64,000 nucleotides of DNA. Source: Xenopus tropicalis. Taxonomy: Eukaryota > Chordata > Amphibia > Anura > Pipidae. Location of the stretch: positions 81,174,910-81,238,909 of the forward strand of contig NC_030683.2 of NCBI RefSeq assembly GCF_000004195.4, in the 5' to 3' direction. Below, one piece after another: positions 1 through 10,528 of the stretch (its first letter is position 1; each line of letters starts with the position of its first letter). The position numbers and the translations under genes are program-made. Under the pieces are notes generated by a model. The model did no database searches, was not told where the DNA came from, and worked only from the letters and a program-made list of their open reading frames with translations.

Positions 1-925
1 AGGCCCGGGCCTTTGTGGCCTCTCCACAAATCCGGGCCTGGGCACAGTACAGATGGGGGCGCAATATGAGGGGTGGCTTGGCTGCTGGCACAGTACAGAT
101 GGGGGGCAATATGAGGGGTGGCTTGGCTGCTGGCACAGTACAGATGGGGGGCAATATGAGGGGGGGCTTGGCTGCTGGCACAGTACAGATGGGGGGCAAT
201 ATGAGGGGTGGCTTGGCTGCTGACACAGGTACAGATGCTAGGCCTGGGGGCGCAATATGAGGGGTGGCTTGGGTGCTGGCACAGTACAGATGGGGGGCAA
301 TATGAGGGGGGGCTTGGCTGCTGGCACAGTACAGATGGGGGGCAATATGAGGGGTGGCTTGGCTGCTGACACAGGTACAGATGCTGGGGCCTGGGGGCGC
401 AATATGAGGGGGGGCTTGGCTGCTGGCACAGTACAGATGGGGGGCAATATGAGGGGTGGCTTGGCTGCTGACACAGGTACAGATGCTGGGGCCTGGGGGC
501 GCAATATGAGGGGTGGCTTGGCTGCTGGCACAGTACAGATGGGGGCAATATGAGGGGTGGCTTGGCTGCTGACACAGGTACAGATGCTGGGGCGTGGGGG
601 CGCAATATGAGGGCTGGCTTGGCTGCTGGCACAGTATAGATGGGGGCAATATGAGGGGTGGCTTGGCTGCTGGCACAGGTACAGATGCTAGGGCCTGGGG
701 GCGCAATATGAGGGGTGGCTTGGGTGCTGGCACAGTACAGATGGGGGGCAATATGAGGGGGGGCTTGGCTGCTGGCACAGTACAGATGGGGGGCAATATG
801 AGGGGTGGCTTGGCTGCTGACACAGGTACAGATGCTGGGGCCTGGGGGCGCAATATGAGGGGGGGCTTGGCTGCTGGCACAGTACAGATGGGGGGCAATA
901 TGAGGGCTGGCTTGGCTGCTGGCAC
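1..925. repeat. GC-rich minisatellite, 45- and 57-bp units, in KMT2A intron 19
   Basis: About 18 tandem copies of a G-rich unit containing GCAATATGAGGGGTGGCTTG and ACAGTACAGATGG. Units are 45 bp, or about 57 bp when they carry the longer CAGGTACAGATGCTGGGGCC version. The array begins after a short inverted repeat at about 1-45 (AGGCCCGG...CCGGGCCT) and may extend beyond the window. Unit lengths are multiples of three, which leaves frames open by chance; these are not genes. Confidence 0.95.
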
Positions 926-1080
926 ATGTCCTGCTCTGTGTTGTGTCTACCATTCTGTGATGTAGATAGTGACAATTTGCAGTTGGTCTTGATTTTTTTT
1001 GTGATTTTTTCAATTATGTAGATTTTTGTTTAGCAGCTCTCCAAACATTTCCAGCAGCTATATGGGTGCTAGGGACCACT

Positions 1081-1290
1081 TTAAAGGAACAGTAACACCA
1101 AAAAATGAAAGAACTTTAAAGTAATAAAAATATAATGCACTGTTGCCCTGCACTGGTAAAACTGGTGTGTTTGCTACAGTAACACTACTATAATTTATAT
1201 AATAAGCTGCTGTGTAGCCACGGGGTCAGCCATTCAAGCTGGAAAAAAGGAGAAAAGGCACAGGTTACATAGCAGATAACAGATAAGTTC
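1081..1290 (+). repeat. T2/Kolobok-type MITE, one arm
   Basis: This is one arm of the palindromic element whose full copies are at 26527, 27003 and 56692. It starts TTAAAGGAACAGTAACACC at a TTAA site and ends near ACAGATAAGTTCTGTAG. The second arm is missing and replaced by an A-rich tract. The family matches the T2-type MITEs described in Xenopus, which have TTAA targets and TTAAAGG ends. Confidence 0.75.
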
Positions 1291-1362
1291 TGTAGAAAAA
1301 AAAAAAAAAAGAGTTAAAAAAAAAATTTTTAAACCATATAATGGTAAGGTGTGAAATTGTAA

Positions 1363-1384
1363 TGGGGGGGGGGGGGGGGGGGGG
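1363..1384. repeat. Poly-G tract
   Basis: An uninterrupted run of about 20 G bases follows an A-rich, T-rich stretch. It is a simple homopolymer, likely length-variable and prone to sequencing error. On the transcribed (minus-sense) RNA it is a C tract. Confidence 0.85.
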
Positions 1385-1681
1385 CTGATTGAAGCCCTTG
1401 CCTATGGTGCCAAAATACCTTGGCCCGGCCCTGTGTGCTCGTACACAAATTTTGAGGACAGCACACACAATAAATTGTGGTAATTTTGCATGAAAAGCCA
1501 AGTGTAAATAAGAGGTAACATTGATTGTAGGTACTATGTCCATTTTTGCTTATGATACTAAATTGTGTGAAACTATAAGTTCCATGCAGATAACTGGTAG
1601 CAAATTGGCAAATAAGATTAAATCTTCATAGAAGCAAGGTTATGCTCTTTGGTAGAATTAACATAAATGCATTTTGTACAC

Positions 1682-1954
1682 CAGGGATCCCCAACCTTTT
1701 ATACCCGTGAGCCACATTTAAATTGAAAAAATGTTGGGGAGCAACACAAGCATGAAAAAGGTTCATGGAGGTAGAAATTGGCTACTTAATAACCCCTATG
1801 TGGACTGCTAGCCTACAGAAGGCTCTGTTTGGCATTATACGTGGTTTTTATGCAACCAAAACTTGTCTCTTTACCAGAAATTCAAAAATGAGCACCTGCT
1901 TTGAGGCCACTGGGAGCAACATCCAACATCCAAGCCACTGGTTGGGGAACACTG
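1682..1954. mobile_element. hAT-type MITE, 8-bp TSD ttgtacac
   Basis: The element has inverted ends CAGGGATCCCCAACC and GGTTGGGGAACACTG. The flanks carry an exact 8-bp direct repeat ttgtacac at 1674-1681 and 1955-1962. An 8-bp duplication plus CAGGG-type ends is diagnostic of hAT transposons. The 273-bp interior has no coding capacity. Related copies are at 18252-18551 and 56400-56691. Confidence 0.88.
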
Positions 1955-1962
1955 TTGTACAC

Positions 1963-2242
1963 TATAGTGTGTTAGGGACCTTCTTCAATAAGGTGGATTT
2001 GGGGGTATTTTGGGGCTAACAAACTATGTAACTCTAGACAATAACTCAGCAGCTGTTAAAACAAATAAAGTACTGCCTTGCATTGTGCGTTAGCTCGAGA
2101 TATGAACACATGATTTTATAAATCTTGAGATATCAATTTTAATTAAAAGTATGCTACATTTTAATCATAAAAAACCCTTCTTTAGTATTTTTGGTACAAA
2201 CGGTCACTTAATTACTGAAGAGTTGAGCTATTGCTCACTCAC
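1963..2242. other. Unique-looking intron 19 sequence next to exon 19
   Basis: AT-rich sequence leading to the exon 19 donor. Nothing recognisable beyond ordinary intron. Confidence 0.6.
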
Positions 2243-2433
2243 TTGGTGCTGGTGGGGTTGATGGTTGTACTGGCTGTGGAGATTCTGGGTCCCCTGGAGA
2301 TCTAGGCTTTGGAGCAGGGATTATTTTCTTCATCAGCACTGGCTGCATTGCCAATCTGTTTTCCCTTTCCTGCCACTGAGCATAGTTGTGGTCCAGAGAT
2401 GGGGGAAGCACTGCATTGGGCAACATGCTGCTG
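2243..2433 (-). CDS. kmt2a: KMT2A exon 19 (residues 1730-1794)
   Basis: This exon (about 191 nt) encodes SSMLPNAVLPPSLDHNYAQW, then QPVLMKKIIPAPKP and a Pro/Ser-rich end. It matches the human segment between the bromodomain and the extended PHD4. The acceptor region is a tandem CAGCAGCAG, and the first AG (2435-2434) keeps the frame. The donor is taken as CCAA|GTGAGT with GT at 2242-2241, leaving phase 1. The next exon is outside the window, so this donor could not be checked by phase. Confidence 0.9.
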
Positions 2434-2707
2434 CTGTAAAAGAAGACAGTTTATAGCAAAAGGAAAACAAGAATGATTCACTACAAATGATTCCAAGCAT
2501 ACCAAAAGTTTTAGCCATCCTAACTACAACATGCTATAAACTGGTCTTTGAAAAAAATAAGCAATCAATGATTTTGGCTAAAAATTAGGTTTTAAAGGGG
2601 ACCTTCCACACAGACATAAAAAGCTGTATAACAAAAGTCCTTTTCAAATTAAACATGAAACCCAATCCATAACCATTACTTGTCACTAAAGGTGACAAGA
2701 TCACTTA

Positions 2708-4327
2708 CAGTGGTGTGAAAAACTATTTGCCCCCTTCCTGATTTCTTATTCTTTTGCATGTTTGTCACACAAAATGTTTCTGCTCATCAAACACATGTAA
2801 CTATTAGTCAAAGATACCACAAGTAAACACAAAATGCAGTTTTTCAATGAGGGTTTTTATTATTTAGGGAGAAAAAAAATCCAAACCTACATGGCCCTGT
2901 GTGAAAAAGTAATTGCCCCCTGAACCTAATAAGTGGTTGGGCCACCCTTAGCAGCAATAACTGCAATCAAGCGTTTGCAATAACTTGCAACGAGTCTTTT
3001 ACAGCGCTCTGGAGGAATTTTGGCCCACTCATCTTTGCAGAATTGTTGTAATTCAGCTTTATTTGAGGGTTTTCTAGCATGAACCGCCTTTTTAAGGTCA
3101 TGCCACAACATCTCAATAGGATTCAGGTCAGGACTTTGACTAGGCCACTCCAAAGTCTTCATTTTGTTTTTCTTCAGCCATTCAGAGGTGGATTTGCTGG
3201 TGTGTTTTGGGTCATTGTCCTGCTGCAGCACCCAAGATCGCTTCAGCTTGAGTTGACAAACAGATGGCCGGACATTCTCCTTCAGGATTTTTTGGTAGAC
3301 AGTAGAATTCATGGTTCCATCTATCACAGCAAGCCTTCCAGGTCCTGAAGCAGCAAAACAACCCCAGACCATCACACTACCACCACCATATTTTACTGTT
3401 GGTATGATGTTATTTTTCTGAAATGCTGTGTTACTTTTACGCCAGATGTAACGGGACACGCACCTTCCAAAAAGTTCAACTTTTGTCTCGTCGGTCCACA
3501 AGGTATTTTCCCAAAAGTCTTGGCAATCATTGAGAGGTTTTTTAGCAAAATTGAGACGAGCCATAATGTTCTTTTTGCTTAAAAGTGGTTTGCGCCTTGG
3601 AAATCTGCCATGCAGGCCGTTTTTGCCCAGTCTCTTTCTTATGGTGGAGTCGTGAACACTGACCTTAATTGAGGCAAGTGAGGCCTGCAGTTCTTTAGAT
3701 GTTGTCCTGGGGTCTTTTGTGGCCTCTCGGATGAGTTGTCTCTGCGCTCTTGGGGTAATTTTGGTCGGCCGGCCACTCCTGGGAAGGTTCACCACTGTTC
3801 CATGTTTTTGCCATTTGTGGATAATGGCTCTCATTGTGGTTCGCTGGATTCCCAAAGCTTTAGAAATGGCTTTATAACCTTTACCAGACTGATAGATCTC
3901 AATTACTTTTGTTCTCATTTGTTCCTCAATTTCTTTGGATCTTGGCATGATGTCTAGCTTTTGAGGTGCTTTTGGTCTACTTCTCTGTGTCAGGTAGCTC
4001 CTATTTAAGTGATTTCTTGATTGAAACAGGTGTGGCAGTAATCAGGCCTGGGGGTGACTACAGAAATTGAACTCAGGTGTGATAAACCACAGTTAAGTTA
4101 TTTTTTAACAAGGGGGGCAATCACTTTTTCACACAGGGCCATGTAGATTTGGAGTTTTTTTTCTCCCTTAATAACGTAAACCTTCATTTAAAAACTGCAT
4201 TTTGTGTTCAATTATGTTATCTTTGACTAATAGTTAACGGTTTTTGATGAGCAGAAACATTTAAGTGTGACAAACATGCAAAAGAATAAGAAATCAGGAA
4301 GGGGGCAAATAGTTTTTCTCACCACTG
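2708..4327 (-). mobile_element. Full-length Tc1-like transposon with TA target duplication
   Basis: The 1,620-bp element lies in KMT2A intron 18. It begins CAGTGGTGTGAAAAACTATT and ends in the inverted version AGTTTTTCTCACCACTG, with TA on both sides (2706-2707 and 4328-4329). Inner repeats (TGTGTGAAAAAGTAATTGCC at about 2898 and its inverse near 4110) repeat the outer motif, giving the IR/DR arrangement of about 200-bp ends known from Sleeping-Beauty-type elements. It encodes one uninterrupted transposase. The ends differ by several substitutions, so the element is young but not brand new. Confidence 0.95.
2926..3948 (-). CDS. Tc1-family transposase, intact 340 aa
   Basis: This DDE transposase cuts and re-inserts its own transposon at TA sites in the nucleus. 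The 340-residue length is the usual Tc1 length. The N-terminal half has a paired-like helix-turn-helix DNA-binding region (YQSGKGYKAISKALGIQRTT) with a GRPTK-type AT-hook-like motif between subdomains. The catalytic triad is visible: D in WTDETKVELFG, D in LQQDNDPKHTSK, and E in SPDLNPIEMLW, with about 34 residues between the last two. The glycine-rich VKYGGGSVMVWGCF box is also present. The start ATG opens MPRSKEI, the typical Tc1 beginning. It has no stop or frameshift, so it could be active; this was not tested. It points the same way as kmt2a. Confidence 0.95.
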   Translation of the reverse strand: MPRSKEIEEQMRTKVIEIYQSGKGYKAISKALGIQRTTMRAIIHKWQKHGTVVNLPRSGRPTKITPRAQRQLIREATKDPRTTSKELQASLASIKVSVHDSTIRKRLGKNGLHGRFPRRKPLLSKKNIMARLNFAKKPLNDCQDFWENTLWTDETKVELFGRCVSRYIWRKSNTAFQKNNIIPTVKYGGGSVMVWGCFAASGPGRLAVIDGTMNSTVYQKILKENVRPSVCQLKLKRSWVLQQDNDPKHTSKSTSEWLKKNKMKTLEWPSQSPDLNPIEMLWHDLKKAVHARKPSNKAELQQFCKDEWAKIPPERCKRLVASYCKRLIAVIAAKGGPTTY

Positions 4328-4534
4328 TATATAGTGTAAGTGAAGTTTATTTTGCTTGACAAACACACCAGAAATGAATTTGGAATTACTACTTAAAGTA
4401 ATGTACTGCATTGCCATTGGTTTGCATAATTCCAGCAGATATTATTGACTACAAACACATTATGGAAGGTATAGGTATTCTTCAGGTTTGTTGGACAACT
4501 TTTGCGCACCTTTCAATTGCCACAAATGTAATGC

Positions 4535-5002
4535 TTAAAGGAGAAAGAAAGGTAAAAACTAAGTAAGCTTTATCAGAAAGGTCTATGTAAGTACAGCAAT
4601 AAGCACTCACAGAAACACTGCACTGACTTCTCTGAAAAAAGATTAGTTGTGTCTGTAATTCCTGTGCCAGAGACATGCAGCTTTCTGTTCTCTGCTCTTT
4701 CCTGATCCCCCTCCCTCAAGAATGCTAAGAACTCACCCCCCCCCCCTTAGGAATGTGGATCTGAGCCAATCAGCAGGAAGCTGACTCAGTCTTACTAACT
4801 GAGCATGTTCACTTGGTCTGGGTGTCTGTGCAGGAGTGAGGCATTATGGGAACTTTCTTTACACAGCTCAGCGTTTTTTCTTCCTGTTTGGCTTCAGATC
4901 TTCTGAATAGGAGAAATATGGGGAGACTTAAGGGCACTATTGAGACAACTGAAGGTATGCCTGCAGATTGAGATTAACTCTTTATTATCCTTTCCTTCTT
5001 AA
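4535..5002. repeat. T2/Kolobok-like MITE (TTAAAGGAGAA family)
   Basis: Starts TTAAAGGAGAAAGAAAGGTA and continues with a block (CAGAAAGGTCTATGTAAGTA) shared with the element at 40198-40674. It ends near CCTTTCCTTCTTAA. A C-rich run lies near 4738. TTAA at both ends suggests a Kolobok-type target. Non-coding. Confidence 0.6.
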
Positions 5003-5473
5003 AAACAAAAAAAACACCTCAGCCACAAAATGAAATTTAATTCCAAGCCTTGATCAATAACTGCAGATTTTAAGCATCCACACTTAAAATAATAAACCTA
5101 TTTAAATAACATACTTTCACTTCCCTACCTCTATGCCTCAAGGGACAGTAATCACTTTTACTTTCATTTGTGCAGTTCCTTCACATCACTGACATCCTCA
5201 CAAGCCCCCTCACTCCTCACTATATGCCTGTATGCTCAAATTGTGGATTCAAAGAGAAGGAAGGAAAAAAAATTTCAATAAATGTTTTAGTGAAAGTAAG
5301 GTTTACTTTGCTAGATTTACATGACAAAATACAGTTTGGAACTATTTCTTACTGTGACAGATCCCCTTTAAAACCTGCTGAGATACCATAAATGGAAAGC
5401 ATATCACCATTAAAGCAAGCTGACAATGGCAGTTTTTCAGTGATTTTTTTACCTTTTCTTTTATTGTACTTAC
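5003..5473. repeat. Intron 18 remainder, repeat-derived
   Basis: Contains AGTGAAAGTAAGGTTTACTT and ACAGATCCCCTTTAAAACC near 5293-5373, resembling the end of another TTAA-type palindromic element whose other end may be near 2593 (TTTTAAAGGGGACC). Boundaries are unclear. Confidence 0.4.
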
Positions 5474-5547
5474 TTGCTAGTAACTTTGTTAGGCTCCCAA
5501 AACCTTGACTTCTTCACACTAAACCATGGAAAAACACGCTCCATTTG
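5474..5547 (-). CDS. kmt2a: KMT2A exon 18 (residues 1706-1730, bromodomain end)
   Basis: This 74-nt exon (phase 0 to 2) encodes QMERVFPWFSVKKSRFWEPN followed by KVTS. It is the conserved last helix and the tail after the bromodomain. The acceptor is CCACTAG (AG at 5549-5548) and the donor GTAAGT starts at 5473. Confidence 0.95.
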
Positions 5548-6071
5548 CTAGTGGGAAGGAAAACTACATATTAGAATACAAAAGCAAGGAAAGATGCAAA
5601 TTTCTAGAAAGAGCATAAAAGGCACTATAAGAATAGAGGATAATAATTATGATTATGATAGAAATTATAATCCTAATCCTTTCCTATGTTTTATAGGAGC
5701 CCTGGTACCATTTCATTTTGCTTCCTGCCCATCTTTGACATCTTGAATCTCCTGGTTACTGTGATAATACTCAGTACCAGGCATGGGACTGATTAATCAC
5801 TGTGGTGACATCACTACTTATAGTTGGGTACTGACTGCTTTCCTGGATCGATCAGTTGTGTTATGTACAGGAGAGCTGCTTAAACAAGGTAGCTTATTTT
5901 CGAGCAAAATACACTTCAGGAGTTAAGAACTGAATTTCCACTCCACTGATTACACTTAGTGGACAACTGAGCACATTCCTACTATGCACAACTTAAGCAT
6001 GAACCCTTTTCCTGATCTACAGCTTAGAACTGTTTTGTTGCTGCAGTACAGACAGCTAAACTCTTGCTCAC
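5548..6071. other. Intron 17
   Basis: 524 bp of AT-rich intron between bromodomain exons. I see no recognisable element. Confidence 0.7.
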
Positions 6072-6182
6072 CCTTGTAAAGAAAGATTTCACCATACTGT
6101 TTGCCTTCTTCAGCTCTGGCTGGCCCCCATCTGCATTCATCGCAGCCTGGATAATTCTCACAATGTCATCACTCATCTCCAG
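6072..6182 (-). CDS. kmt2a: KMT2A exon 17 (residues 1669-1705, bromodomain)
   Basis: This 111-nt exon (37 codons, phase 0 to 0) encodes LEMSDDIVRIIQAAMN, ADGGQPELKKANSMVKSFF and TR. It matches the human bromodomain helix DDIVKIIQAAIN and the KKANSMVKSFF segment. The acceptor is CCTTTAG (AG at 6184-6183) and the donor GTGAG starts at 6071. Confidence 0.95.
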
Positions 6183-6425
6183 CTAAAGGAGGAATAACAT
6201 TTTTAGAATAGATAAAAGGCAATATTACATTTTGGTGGTAACTTCCATTATTTTCACATTACAAACACCAACACAATGCAACATTGTTTTCTCTAAAATA
6301 GTTTGTTTCAAATAAACATGATGTAAGTGAGGGTTTCTAAAATTAAAATTGTGTAAACATTGTGCAAAAAATAAGAATATATGAAAAAAAGAGAAAAAAA
6401 AAGTTTTTATTTTTAAGGTCATATT

Positions 6426-6656
6426 ATGTGGTGTGTGGATCAACTAAAATTCTACCTGCCAAACCGAATCTGCCCACTCCCACCCCCCCTGGCAATCCGC
6501 CTCTATTTATAGACCTATAGAGGATGCTGGAGGCGAAAGTGGGGCACAGTAAAGTCACAGGCGGGGAGGGCAGAAGAAAGAGTTTGGCCTGAACCCCCCT
6601 CTGGAACCGCAAATCTTGTGTAGGCAAACCTGCATTGTTTCGGGCAACCTGCACAC
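6426..6656. repeat. Probable hAT-like MITE in intron 16
   Basis: Imperfect inverted ends (TGTGGTGTGTGG and TGCACACCACTACCAC) enclose about 230 bp of C-rich sequence unlike the AT-rich flanks. No clear target duplication was seen, so the class is a guess. Downstream, near 6757, is another fragment with TTAAAGGTGAACCACCCCTT. Confidence 0.4.
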
Positions 6657-7012
6657 CACTACCACACTAATTTAAGAACTATAAAAAAAAAATAAAAAAT
6701 AATGAAGATGAATTTGCTAGAAATAGTACATTCTATAACATACTAAAAGTTATCTTAAAGGTGAACCACCCCTTAAAGAAGAGAATAATTTTTTCAACCA
6801 TGGTAGACGGCTTTTCCTTAATCTTTACCAAAAGCATAAAAATTTTTCTTTTACAACCTTTTTAGTATAACATTGAGCTATGCAAATTAAAATAATGGTT
6901 ACAAACAGTAAGATGCAATCAATTGACTAAAAAAGCCTCAAGTTATGTTGAATTACAAAAGGCATAACATTCAAAATACAAAAGCTTTGAGAAGATCCCT
7001 ATGATAACGTAC

Positions 7013-7186
7013 CACTGATTTGTACTTGCCGTGGTCCATTTTCCTTTTAACTCCCTCTAGATCGAGAGGTGGCTGCTCATCTTGCTTGCCGACCTGAGTC
7101 AGAATAGGAGGGTCTGGTCCTTCAGCAGAGCTACGGGATGGCATATTCTCATCTGGTTCTGGATTTAAATCAGGTGGTTTTGCTGC
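7013..7186 (-). CDS. kmt2a: KMT2A exon 16 (residues 1611-1668, bromodomain insert)
   Basis: This 174-nt exon (58 codons, phase 0 to 0) encodes AAKPPDLNPEPDEN, SRSSAEGPDPPILTQ and LDLEGVKRKMDHGKYKSV. It forms the long insert in the atypical KMT2A bromodomain, which does not bind acetyl-lysine like a standard one but packs against PHD3. The acceptor is TTACGCAG (AG at 7188-7187) and the donor GTACG starts at 7012. It contains no long ATG-started ORF, so it was found by homology and splice sites. Confidence 0.94.
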
Positions 7187-7753
7187 CTGCGTAAAAGAGA
7201 GAGAAAATGTAAAGATATTGTAAAAGGTAGATTATAGTTTAGTTTAAAAGCAGGCTAGTTCCACAATCTATAAGCTACTTGACGGAACCCTGTTCCAATT
7301 GAAAAAAAAAAAAAAACACAGCACACAAACAAGCAATAGTCAGTATCTGGTCAAAGAAATAAAGCATTTATACTAAATACACACGGGCACCAATTCATAC
7401 AGGTCTGCTGAGTACTGCCCTCTAACTGGACAACATATAACATTGATGGGAAACAATAAGTCAGAATACAAAGGTTTCAAAGGGCTATATAAACCTCTTG
7501 TTTAACCTGAGTTTAATGATTTGGGCTTATGTTGAACATATTTTATGCCTTGCATACACTAGATATAAGAAGTCTACACACCCATGCAAACTGTCAGATT
7601 TCTGTGTAAATAAATAAATAAATAAAAAAGCAGATATAAAAATCATGCCAGAACTTATTCCACCTTTATTGCAAAATTGAAACCTATAAAAAAACAATCA
7701 AACCATTTTAGTGAAAATAAGGAAAAAATAAATCATACAAAAACCTGGTTCCA

Positions 7754-8798
7754 TTAATGTGCACACCCCCTAAACTTATACTTGGTTGAAGCACCTTTTG
7801 ATTTCATTACAGCACTCTTTTTGGGTAAGAGTCTATCAGTTTGGCACATCTGGACTTGGCAACTTTTGTCCACTCCTGCAAAATTTTTTTGCCGATCTAT
7901 CAAATTGTGAGGGCATATTCTGTGCACAGCTATCTTCAAGTCCCCCAACAGATTTTCATTCGGATTAAGTTCTGGGCTTTGGCTGGGCCCCTCCTCCTTT
8001 TGTGAAACCACATTGTAATTCTTAAAGGTGAAGTCTCCCTTCATCTTCAGCTTCCTAGCCGATGCTTGAAGGTTTTTGTGACAAAATAAACTGACCGTTT
8101 GAGCTCTCCATGATTTCATCCACCTTGAATAAAGTGCCAGTTCCAGCTTTAAAAAATCAGCCCCCAAAGTATGATGCTGCCTCCACCATGCATCACTGTG
8201 GGTATGGTGTTCTTGTAATGATGCGTTGTGTTATTTTTATGACAAACATACCTTTTGGAATTGTGGTCAAATAGTTCAACCTTGGTCACATCAGACCATA
8301 ATACATTTTTTCCACATGGTTGTGGGAGATTGTGTATACCTTTTTGCAAAGTTTAGCCAGGCTTGGATGTTTGTCTTTGTAAGTAAAGGTTTCTTCTTGA
8401 TACCCTACCCCACGAACCAGACATATTAAGAACACCATGGATTGTTGTCACATGTAACAAACGACCAATATTTGCCAAGAAATCCTGCAGCTCCTTTAAA
8501 ATTGCTGTAGGCTTCTTGGTGGTCTCCCTGACCAGTTTTCTCCATGTCTTCTCATCAATCTTGGTGGGACAGTCACCATTGAGCCATATTTTGTCCACTT
8601 GTTGATGACTGTTTTTACCGTGCTCCATGGAATGTTTAGTGCTTTGGATATGTTTTTATACCCCTGTCCTGACTGAAACCTTTCAATGATTAGACCCCTT
8701 TCATGATTTAAAAAAAGGTTCTTTTGTTGACCATGCCTTTTGGAGTATGAGACCAAGAGAAATAATCCTACAGAACAGCCAAACTTTATCTGGCTCAA
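7754..8798 (-). pseudogene. Tc1-family transposase pseudogene
   Basis: Three overlapping frames together resemble a Tc1 transposase. The N-terminal piece (8496-8798) has FQSGQGYKNISKALNIPWST, the middle piece (8149-8349) has LWSDVTKVELF and MHGGGSIILWG, and the C-terminal piece (7754-8167) has PSQSPELNPNENL and LPKKSAVMKSKGAST. The DDE-type motifs can be recognised but frameshifts separate the parts, so no functional protein is made. It is a different, older family from the intact copy at 2708-4327. Confidence 0.85.
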
Positions 8799-9040
8799 TC
8801 AGAGCCACTTTAATTGGTGTTTATACTAACTAATACTTGAGATGAGACTGAATGTGATTGGTTGATTCTGAATGCAGCTTTGGATATTTAAGGGTGTGCA
8901 CAGTAATGCAGCCAGGTTTTTTTTTTTACTCAATATGATTTTTATTGATTTGGGTAACATTGGAAAACAAGGAGGGGTAGGTACACATATTTGCATCTTA
9001 CATATTGTATTCATTCGAAATTATACAATGTTTCAATTTG

Positions 9041-9742
9041 TTAGGTTAAACCATGAGGGGGAGGCGGGTGTGGGAAGGAATAAGGGGGGGGGGGGGGGTG
9101 GAGCCAGGTTGTGCTGTAAGCGTTGTAGTGTTCCGGGGATGAAAGAGACATTTCTTCAACTTTCTTGTACCAGTCTTGCAATGTTGTAGTAGTAGTTTGT
9201 TTCCATATTTGCGGTATCAGTATTTTGGCTGCGTTTAATAGGTGCGGTTCAAGTGAGTTTTTAAAGGTGGACAATGGTTTTTCCATGTGGAATAGTAGAA
9301 TATATTCAGGAACTTTAGGTACTTCAATATTTGTGATATGGTATATTGCTTTTCTGATGTTTTTCCAGTAGGGTTGGATAAGTGGACACGTCCAGAATAT
9401 GTGTAGCAATGAGCCTTTTTCTTTGTTGCATCTCCAGCAGATATCGCTAGTATGTTTATAGATTATTTTCAATTTAGATGGGGTATAGTACCATCCTGTG
9501 GCAATTTTGTAATTTGTTTCTTGAATTCTACTGCATCTAGAGCTTTTAAGTAATTTGTTCATTAAGTTGCTGAATTGTTCCTCCTGGAACTGTATGCCCG
9601 TATCTCTAGACCAAGATTCAAGGAATGTAGGTTTTGCAAATGTATGTGATTGTCTAAGGTTTTTGTATAGCTGGGAGATGGTGTGTGTGGGTGGTAGTGA
9701 CATAGCAGTTAATGCTTCAAAGGAGGATAAAGATCTGCCCAT
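9041..9742 (-). pseudogene. L1 ORF2 C-terminal fragment
   Basis: A 233-residue open stretch ending in a zinc-knuckle-like C-x2-C-x8-H-x4-C (CWRCNKEKGSLLHIFWTC), as in the C-terminal domain of L1 ORF2 proteins. The reverse-transcriptase and endonuclease domains are not attached, so this is a retained 3' fragment. A further piece of the same ORF2 (9777-10055, TLAIWDKCRLKHKLTQFPSP) precedes it in a shifted frame. Confidence 0.8.
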
Positions 9743-10023
9743 TGTAGATGTGCCTCCCAGGCTTTGGTAGTAGTGTTTATTTCAGGTGGTCTATGCTTGA
9801 GAATGGTTTGATTGCTTGGAGTTTCTGTTTGTCTATAAATTCTCCCTTATCAATAAAGTGGATTAGTTGTAAGTTTTCTTCTATCAACCAGTTTGCTAAG
9901 TAATTTGGTTGCTGTCCCATGGGGAAGGCTGGATTGTTAATTAGTGGCAAGAGGGGAGATGGGAATTGTGTAAGTTTATGTTTTAAGCGACACTTATCCC
10001 AGATTGCAAGGGTATTCATTAGT

Positions 10024-10145
10024 AAAGCTGGCCATACACGGGCAGATGTCGCCAAGCGAGCGGATCTTCACCCGATACCCCGACCTACGGGTGGCGATAT
10101 TGGGGAGGGGTATCGGGTGAAGATCCGCTCGCTGATCGCTTCGTA
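10024..10145. mobile_element. Harbinger-type MITE piece nested in the L1
   Basis: Starts CTGGCCATACACGGGCAGAT, the end type of the GGTGGCCATACACG family seen at 36439-36673. It is palindromic around GCGAGCGGATCTTCACCCGA. It interrupts L1 ORF2 between GRIIDWSHHA and TLAIWDKCRL. Confidence 0.6.
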
Positions 10146-10528
10146 TCAGCATGGTGGGACCAATCAATAATACGCCCCAGTACAGAGGCTAGGTAATATA
10201 GTCTACAGTCGGGTAACAATACTCCTCCCTGCGTTTTATCTTTTGTTAGTGTTTTATAGCGAAGTCTAGGTTTTTTGCCCTGCCATATAAATCTGGTAAT
10301 AGTGGCTTGGATTGAATCTAATATGGATTCTGGAATATGTAGAGGGAGGGTTTGGAATACATATAGAATCCTGGGTATTATGTTTATTTTGATAACATTC
10401 CTATATTCTGCAGCTTCAAGGAGGCGGTATAAGTTAAATATGTGTCGCCCCTGTTGTGTAGTTAGTCTCTGTGAGTTCTCAGTTACTATTTGGGTAAGGT
10501 TAAAGTAGCGTTCCTCTAGGTCAGCCAT
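10085..10528 (-). pseudogene. L1 fragment joining ORF1-like start to ORF2-like sequence
   Basis: An open frame of 147 codons. The first about 26 residues (ADLEERYFNLTQIVTENSQR) look like an ORF1 coiled-coil segment. The rest (LYRLLEAAEYRNVIKINIIP, then RILYVFQTLPLHIPESI) is typical of the ORF2 region after the reverse transcriptase. The join marks a large internal deletion that happens to stay in frame. The 3' end of the frame reads into the inserted MITE. Confidence 0.65.

Noticed and set aside
15..965. Long ORFs on both strands with MRGGLAAGTVQMGGN-type repeats
   Set aside because: They are produced by minisatellite units whose lengths are multiples of three; no start context, domain or conservation.
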